Below are positions 59,205-64,000 of a DNA stretch of 64,000 nt, piece by piece; position 1 is the stretch's first letter; each line of letters starts with the position of its first letter. The stretch spans positions 1 through 64,000 of the forward strand of contig JAFWYP010000035.1 in NCBI GenBank assembly GCA_017517665.1, given 5' to 3'. Both the position numbers and the translations under genes were made by a program. This DNA comes from Clostridia bacterium. GTDB lineage: Bacteria; Bacillota; Clostridia; Oscillospirales; Acutalibacteraceae. The notes beneath the pieces were generated by a model. The model was not told the origin of the DNA. It worked only from the letters and a program-made list of their open reading frames with translations, and searched no databases.

Positions 59205-61460
59205 TTAATTTACCCTTAAAAAGTTTCTTGCTTCAACAACAACGCCGAGTATTGAAAAATCGGTGTTGGTATAGTTTACGTAAATTCTGGCACCCGTGTC
59301 ATATTCCGTGCAGAAAATACCGTCCTCAACCTCATAGTGGTCGGTTATTCTCGCATCGCGAAGGTCATTGAGAGCTTCGTTAGCTTCGGTGTAGAATTCT
59401 GCGGCGGCGTTAATGGTGTTATCGTAATAAAATCTGTCATTTTCTGTTTCCATAATAACCGATTCGTAATTCCATTCAAAATGAGGGCAAGCACCGTATT
59501 CAATGTTTTTGAGGATGGTTTCGCGAAGATTGATACCCGTGTTTATCGGGTCGCCTGCGTAATCGGCAATACCGTGGAGAATAAGCTGAACAAAAGGCAC
59601 TGCCTGATATGCGCCGCTTTGTGCAATGCTTGTACCGATGGGAATGTTGATAACGGAATCAACATTTTTCAGCATATAGAAATTCCCTCTTACAGCCATG
59701 ACGGAATGACCCGTGGAAAGGGGAGAAATTGCGGAATTGACAGCTTCCGCGGCTTCGTCCCTGAGCAAGCCGTTATGAGAAAAATCGGAATAGAGAACAG
59801 AGCCTGCATCGTTAAGGCAGTATCCCGAAAAAGCATAGTATCTTGTGTCGCTGAGAACGGATGCAACAATGTTTTTAAGCTTTCTGATGCTTCTCAGCTG
59901 TCTTTCGCTGACCGCTTCTCCCATGAAATCAACAAGAGAATTCCGCGGAGTGAATGAAGCTGTGTTTTTACAGATATCCGTTGCCGACGAACCTGAAAAA
60001 CCGCTTGACGATGAAAGAAGATTGATGTCAATATAAAGAGTCATCTTCTGCGATGAAACATAATCATAAAGCTCGCTGAGCTTTTCCGTGCCGCCGAGAC
60101 GGAGCATAATATCTGATGAAACAATGTCCTTTGAATCAAGACCTCCGCTGAAAACGCCCGAATATCTGACGCTGATGTTGTTAATGCCTTTGTTTTTCAT
60201 TCGGGTAAGCATATCCTTTGCCTGCTCAAAATTTGTCAGGTTTGAAAGATAGGTAACCGGACCCAAGGATTTTTTTGCGCTTCCCGTAAGAGTCAGGTAA
60301 AACGGCATATAATCCCCGACTTTAACCGTTTTTGTTGAAAGCACGGAGTTTCTGATGAGCTGTTCACGGCAGGCAGAGGCAAGACCAGCGTAGGTTGCAT
60401 TACCGCCCGCAAGAAAACGGTAGCATAGTGAAATTTCGCTGACCGTTGATGATTTTGAAATATAGAGAGTGTTATTTTCATATCTTACGGGAGTGATGTT
60501 GAATGACGGATAAACAATATTGTATTCACTGATTTGAGTTGCTTTTTTAGCAATGATTGAAGCAACCGCGTCTCCGCTTTGGATAAGCGAAACAAATGCC
60601 GCATTTCCGTGCTTTATTCCGAACGCGGGAACGATTGCGCTTTCTGATTTGTCCTCGCTGTTGACCGATGGGTCGCTTCCGTAAACGTCAAATGAAAGCG
60701 ATTCAAACGATTCGTCGTAAATTGATGTTTTTATAATTGCGCCGCATCCGTCGGGAACAAGCATGAAATCGCCTTCGCGCGTGTCATTATACGCACCGAA
60801 ATAATTGAGAAGCTCTATGTCCTCAATGTATGCATCGGGGTTTCCTGTTATATTTGAGTTTGTGCAGGTGACGGTCATGCTACCGTCCTTGAGAATTGCA
60901 CTTACGGTTACATTGAAACCGATATCTGTTTTTTCGTAAGATGATTTTGCGGCGGTTTCTTCGTTGGCAAAGATATCAAAAATAAATGTGATTCCGTTGT
61001 CCGCGGAGATATATGACGCTTTGCCGTATGCAACCGAATTATCCTGAGAATTAAGATAATATATATCCGTACCACCGACGATTTTCAGCGAAACCATGCT
61101 TGCATCGGTGACAAGCTTTTCACCGTCGGCGGTTTTGTTGAGAAGCGGAAGAGCAGTAAACAACTGATTCTGAGTTGTTTCCCTTACCGCAAAAGAATTC
61201 GTTTCAGGGTCAACAAGAAGCTCAATAAGCCCCGAGGTTGCAGCTTTTACGGAAAAGCTTTCTTCGCTCTGAGAGTAATGAACGGAAGCATCATCCGAAA
61301 GGTTGATTATTGTGTTTCTTGCCGCATCGGATTTTACCGTTCTGACACCGCTTTCTTCTTGCTTCGAGCATGACGATAAACAGCCTGCCGCGAGGCAGAA
61401 GCATAATATTGCAGAAACAAGTCTTGTTGTTATTCTTTTTATGTTATTGTTTTTTATCAT
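59205..61460 (-). CDS. DUF5696 lipoprotein
   Basis: The signal has a lipobox (AILCFCLAAGCLSSCSK, Cys acylated). The ~750-residue outside part carries the DUF5696 domain, which looks like a modified TIM barrel (GPVTYLSNLTNFEQAKDMLT, ISVRYSGVFSGGLDSKDI, TLYIDINLL, ENDRFYYDNTINAAAEFY). Family members are surface proteins often linked to sugar uptake and sensing; the activity is unproven. ATG 61460 lies within the kinase gene end (17-bp overlap), so it is co-expressed with the two-component system and may be its sensor or target. Confidence 0.8.
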   Translation of the reverse strand: MIKNNNIKRITTRLVSAILCFCLAAGCLSSCSKQEESGVRTVKSDAARNTIINLSDDASVHYSQSEESFSVKAATSGLIELLVDPETNSFAVRETTQNQLFTALPLLNKTADGEKLVTDASMVSLKIVGGTDIYYLNSQDNSVAYGKASYISADNGITFIFDIFANEETAAKSSYEKTDIGFNVTVSAILKDGSMTVTCTNSNITGNPDAYIEDIELLNYFGAYNDTREGDFMLVPDGCGAIIKTSIYDESFESLSFDVYGSDPSVNSEDKSESAIVPAFGIKHGNAAFVSLIQSGDAVASIIAKKATQISEYNIVYPSFNITPVRYENNTLYISKSSTVSEISLCYRFLAGGNATYAGLASACREQLIRNSVLSTKTVKVGDYMPFYLTLTGSAKKSLGPVTYLSNLTNFEQAKDMLTRMKNKGINNISVRYSGVFSGGLDSKDIVSSDIMLRLGGTEKLSELYDYVSSQKMTLYIDINLLSSSSGFSGSSATDICKNTASFTPRNSLVDFMGEAVSERQLRSIRKLKNIVASVLSDTRYYAFSGYCLNDAGSVLYSDFSHNGLLRDEAAEAVNSAISPLSTGHSVMAVRGNFYMLKNVDSVINIPIGTSIAQSGAYQAVPFVQLILHGIADYAGDPINTGINLRETILKNIEYGACPHFEWNYESVIMETENDRFYYDNTINAAAEFYTEANEALNDLRDARITDHYEVEDGIFCTEYDTGARIYVNYTNTDFSILGVVVEARNFLRVN

Positions 61461-62961
61461 AATATCCGGAGTCCTTTGAAACTTCAAAAGTAAATATAAC
61501 GCCATTTGCAACGTTTTTAACGCCGTATCTGCAGGCGTGTGCGGTCATAATGCTTTTTACAATTGAAAGACCGAGACCGAAACGGTTTTCGCTTCTGCCG
61601 TGAGCCTTATCGGCTCTGTAGAAGCTGTCCCATAGCTCGGGAAGGTCGTGCTCTGAAATGTTTTCACCTGTATTGAAAATACTTATTTCAATAAATCCGT
61701 CATGCTCTCTTGCGCTTACGGTGATTACTTTATCGCCCGAACAGTGAGAAACGGCATTTGTAATATAGTTTTTTAAAACAATTTCGATTTTATCTTCCTG
61801 AGCATAGCACATCAGATTTTTATCAACTTCGTTAAAAACCGTTATACTGTTTTGCTCAAAAAGAAGAGACAGATGATTGATAAGTGAATGCACTTTTTGA
61901 CCGAGAGAGAAATAATCGGGGTCAAAGGGCTGTGCGCCGCTTTCAAGCTTTGAAAGCTCCAGAAGTTCAACAACAAGAGAATTCATCTTTTGGCTTTCGT
62001 CGTTGATAATCTGGCAGTATTCTCTGATAACCTCGGGGTCGTCGCTTATTCCCTCGCAAAGACCCTCTGCATATCCCGATATGATTGCAATGGGTGTTTT
62101 GAGTTCATGGGAAACATTGTTTATAAAGGATTTTCTTGCATTGTCAAGCTGATGGCGCTTTTCGATATCTTTTTCAAGACGGCTGTTTTTGTCCTTGAGG
62201 TCCATCAGCGTTGTGTCAAGCGTGTTTGAAAGAGTGTTGATGCTTGTGCCGAGTTCACCTATTTCGTCCTTGCCGTAGTTGCCGCATTTTCTTCCAAAGT
62301 TGAGTTTAGCCATATCCTTTGTGATATCGTTCATCTCAACAAGCGGTTTTGTGAATTTTGCAACAAGAAGATAGAACAGCACCGCCATGACAAGGACCAT
62401 CATTATGCTGATGAAGGAATAAACATTTCCCGCAACTTCAACTATGTTTTCAACATCTGCAACTTCGGAATAAATATACAGTATTTCACCGGTATCCAAG
62501 GAATAGTTGTATACAAAATATTCCGTGTTGGAAATCGCTTGTTTCATTATTTTGAAACTGTCGCTTTCAACTGCATATTTTCGGTTTTCAACAGGTTTGA
62601 GAGTGGAGTAAAGAGAACTTTTTCCGCCTGTTGAAAAATGCTCGCTTCCGTAAACGGAACTTTTATTGCTTGATGTATATGAAATGTGACCTTCCTGAGT
62701 AATCAGTTCAATATCAATGCTGTGGTTGGTTGTTATTGAGTACAGGTCAAAATAGTAAGTTGCCGATTCGGGTATGCAGGAATTAATCTCCCCGGCTGCG
62801 GTGTTCATGGTTTCATATGTATGAAAAGAAAAAACTCTGAAAAGTATGGGAGTGCTGAATACTGCAATAAGTGTCAGGAACAGAATAAGAACAGCCGTTA
62901 TCATTGCAAACAGCTTGATTCTTATTCGGCTGAGCCTTATCGGAGAGATTTTCCGTTTCAA
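61444..62961 (-). CDS. Sensor histidine kinase (HAMP, HisKA, HATPase)
   Basis: Two membrane segments (LFAMITAVLILFLTLIAVF and IMMVLVMAVLFYLLVA) flank a ~140-residue external sensor region. HAMP follows, then the phosphoacceptor FINNVSHELKTPIAIISG, the N box KIEIVLKNYITNAVSH and NRFGLGLSIVKSI. TTG 62961 overlaps the regulator stop as TTGA. Its external domain is not a recognised type. It is the probable partner of the regulator at 62958. Confidence 0.9.
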   Translation of the reverse strand: MKRKISPIRLSRIRIKLFAMITAVLILFLTLIAVFSTPILFRVFSFHTYETMNTAAGEINSCIPESATYYFDLYSITTNHSIDIELITQEGHISYTSSNKSSVYGSEHFSTGGKSSLYSTLKPVENRKYAVESDSFKIMKQAISNTEYFVYNYSLDTGEILYIYSEVADVENIVEVAGNVYSFISIMMVLVMAVLFYLLVAKFTKPLVEMNDITKDMAKLNFGRKCGNYGKDEIGELGTSINTLSNTLDTTLMDLKDKNSRLEKDIEKRHQLDNARKSFINNVSHELKTPIAIISGYAEGLCEGISDDPEVIREYCQIINDESQKMNSLVVELLELSKLESGAQPFDPDYFSLGQKVHSLINHLSLLFEQNSITVFNEVDKNLMCYAQEDKIEIVLKNYITNAVSHCSGDKVITVSAREHDGFIEISIFNTGENISEHDLPELWDSFYRADKAHGRSENRFGLGLSIVKSIMTAHACRYGVKNVANGVIFTFEVSKDSGYYDKKQ

Positions 62962-63644
62962 GTTTTTTCCACCTCTATTTTATATCCGACACCGTAAACC
63001 GTTTTGAGGTGAGTTTCACCCCATTCACCGAGCTTTGTTCTTAGTCTTGCAACATGAGAGTCAACTGTTCTCGGATCTCCTACAAAGTCAATACCCCATA
63101 TGCTGTCGAGAAGCTGTTCTCTTGAATAGATTCTTCCGTGATTTTTTGCGAGTTTTACAAGGATATTGTGTTCTTTTATTGTAAGTTCAACAGGTCTTGC
63201 GTTGTTTGTTACGGTATGTGCAGGTATATCTATAACAAGACCATCTATTGAGATTATTTCATCATTAACGGTGTTTGAAGCAGCTGAACGCTTTAAAATC
63301 GCCTCAACTCTTTTAACAAGAACACCGGGACTGAACGGCTTTGTCACATAGTCATCCGCACCGCTTTCAAATGACATAAGCTCATCAAATTCCTGACTTC
63401 TTGCGGTGAGAACAAGAATAGGAACAGAACTGTATTCTCTGATTTTTCTTGTAACTTCCCAGCCGTCTGCCTCGGGCATCATTATATCGCATATAACAAG
63501 GTCGATACTTCCTACAGAGAAAAACTTTTCGATCGCTTCTATGCCGTTGACGGCTTCAACAGTTTCATATCCGGCATTTTTCAAAAAGTCGCAGACAAGC
63601 CTTCTTATACGGGCTTCGTCGTCGGCTACGAGAATTCGTTTCAT
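62958..63644 (-). CDS. OmpR/PhoB-type response regulator
   Basis: The receiver has the acidic pair in ILVADDEARIRR, phosphoacceptor Asp in LVICDIMMPEADGWEV and Lys in DYVTKPFSPGVLVKR. The winged-helix output reads ELTIKEHNILVKLAKNHGRI, YSREQLLDSIWG and TVDSHVARLRTKLGEWG. ATG 63644 or GTG 63653 may start it; the GAAGTG before the ATG is weak. The regulator and kinase form an operon with the DUF5696 lipoprotein. Confidence 0.9.
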   Translation of the reverse strand: MKRILVADDEARIRRLVCDFLKNAGYETVEAVNGIEAIEKFFSVGSIDLVICDIMMPEADGWEVTRKIREYSSVPILVLTARSQEFDELMSFESGADDYVTKPFSPGVLVKRVEAILKRSAASNTVNDEIISIDGLVIDIPAHTVTNNARPVELTIKEHNILVKLAKNHGRIYSREQLLDSIWGIDFVGDPRTVDSHVARLRTKLGEWGETHLKTVYGVGYKIEVEKT

Positions 63645-63821
63645 GGTTTTCACTTCTTCCCAATTTTAAAGATAAAAAAACATAATATATATTAACATAT
63701 TTTATATTAATAAATCAATAGTAAATTACTTCCGCCGTTTGCATGGATTTTGTAAAAATTATGAAAAATTCTCAACATATGATTGTTATATTTGGAGATT
63801 ATATAAATTTTAATAAAACTA

Positions 63822-63850
63822 TTGTTTTAACGAAACAAATTTAGTATAAT
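63822..63850 (+). promoter_or_regulatory. Promoter for the gene at the window end
   Basis: TTGTTT (63822-63827), 17 nt, TATAAT (63845-63850), 50 nt before ATG 63901. Confidence 0.6.
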
Positions 63851-63900
63851 ATTCAAGTATTTATCTTGGGTCTTAAGGACCTTCTGAAAGGTGTGGTTAG

Positions 63901-64000
63901 ATGCTCGGCAAATATGTCAGAGTAAGGGTTACAAACCCTATCCGCTCCGTAAACAGGCAATTCGGATTTGTCTATCAGCTTAATTTCGGCGCAATTGAAG
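63901..64000 (+). CDS. 5' fragment, probable inorganic-pyrophosphatase-like protein
   Basis: Only 33 codons are visible: MLGKYVRVRVTNPIRSVN followed by FGFVYQLNFGAIE. The opening resembles a Firmicute family of small pyrophosphatase-like proteins that begin M-L/I-GK-x-V and reach a Y-x-NYG-like strand. AAAGGTG precedes the ATG. The match is by pattern only and the active-site region lies beyond the window. Confidence 0.45.
   Translation, partial: MLGKYVRVRVTNPIRSVNRQFGFVYQLNFGAIE

Overview
The window looks like chromosomal DNA of an anaerobic gut-type Clostridia (Oscillospiraceae/Ruminococcaceae-like Firmicute). The evidence is strong AGGAGG ribosome sites, several TTG/GTG starts, TTGACA/TATAAT promoters, ferredoxin-linked 2-oxoacid metabolism, many glycoside hydrolases, and small integrative-element genes typical of that group. 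The species cannot be named from the sequence.

Layout. 1-6 kb is carbohydrate related: the tail of a beta-helix protein, a secreted GH99/71-like protein, a GPH-type sugar symporter and a cytoplasmic GH30. 6-13 kb holds a nitroreductase, an autoinhibited Fic protein with a dyad-bearing promoter, and a TetR regulator followed by a large repeat-rich exported protein. 13-18 kb is mobile-element debris and cargo: a decayed LexA/S24-like repressor fused to a recombinase tail, an IS200 end fragment, a secreted GH16, and an XRE-serine recombinase pair. 18-24 kb carries small accessory genes (GNATs, membrane XRE, YqeK-like HD hydrolase, MmcQ/YjbR, methyltransferase, esterase), a four-copy hairpin repeat array and an AT-rich Sel1-repeat membrane protein. 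25-29 kb has two successive promoter/leader-peptide/terminator units; the second precedes a methyltransferase-phosphodiesterase-GNAT-methyltransferase operon.

29-34 kb contains a LytTR protein, a zinc-ribbon/T5orf172 protein and an ECF sigma/anti-sigma operon. Three genes here share a promoter-like block, and a small free-standing protein resembles the anti-sigma N-terminus; I propose a local ECF circuit. 34.4-39.9 kb is an AgrC/AgrA-like two-component system followed by a heterodimeric ABC exporter, with two LytTR-type boxes between them. 40-42 kb holds a DeoR regulator and an integration scar beside tRNA-Pro(GGG).

42-49.7 kb is a coherent cluster: sodium:solute symporter, acyl-CoA synthetase, indolepyruvate:ferredoxin oxidoreductase IorAB, phenylacetate-CoA ligase and a tandem ACT protein. 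It would interconvert aryl acids, aryl-CoAs and aryl-2-oxoacids. 49.7-64 kb holds a patatin, a GH125 mannosidase, tRNA-Thr(GGT) near trmO (which methylates such tRNAs in E. coli), an intact IS200 element, an operon of phosphatase/GH27/rlmA/isomerase, a two-component system with a DUF5696 lipoprotein, and the start of a probable pyrophosphatase-like gene.

The best candidates for undescribed biology are the ECF promoter set with the stand-alone anti-sigma-like protein, the tandem attenuators, the hairpin repeat array with covarying cores, and the large surface protein whose repeats strictly alternate between two types. All functional names rest on reading protein motifs; no database search was run.
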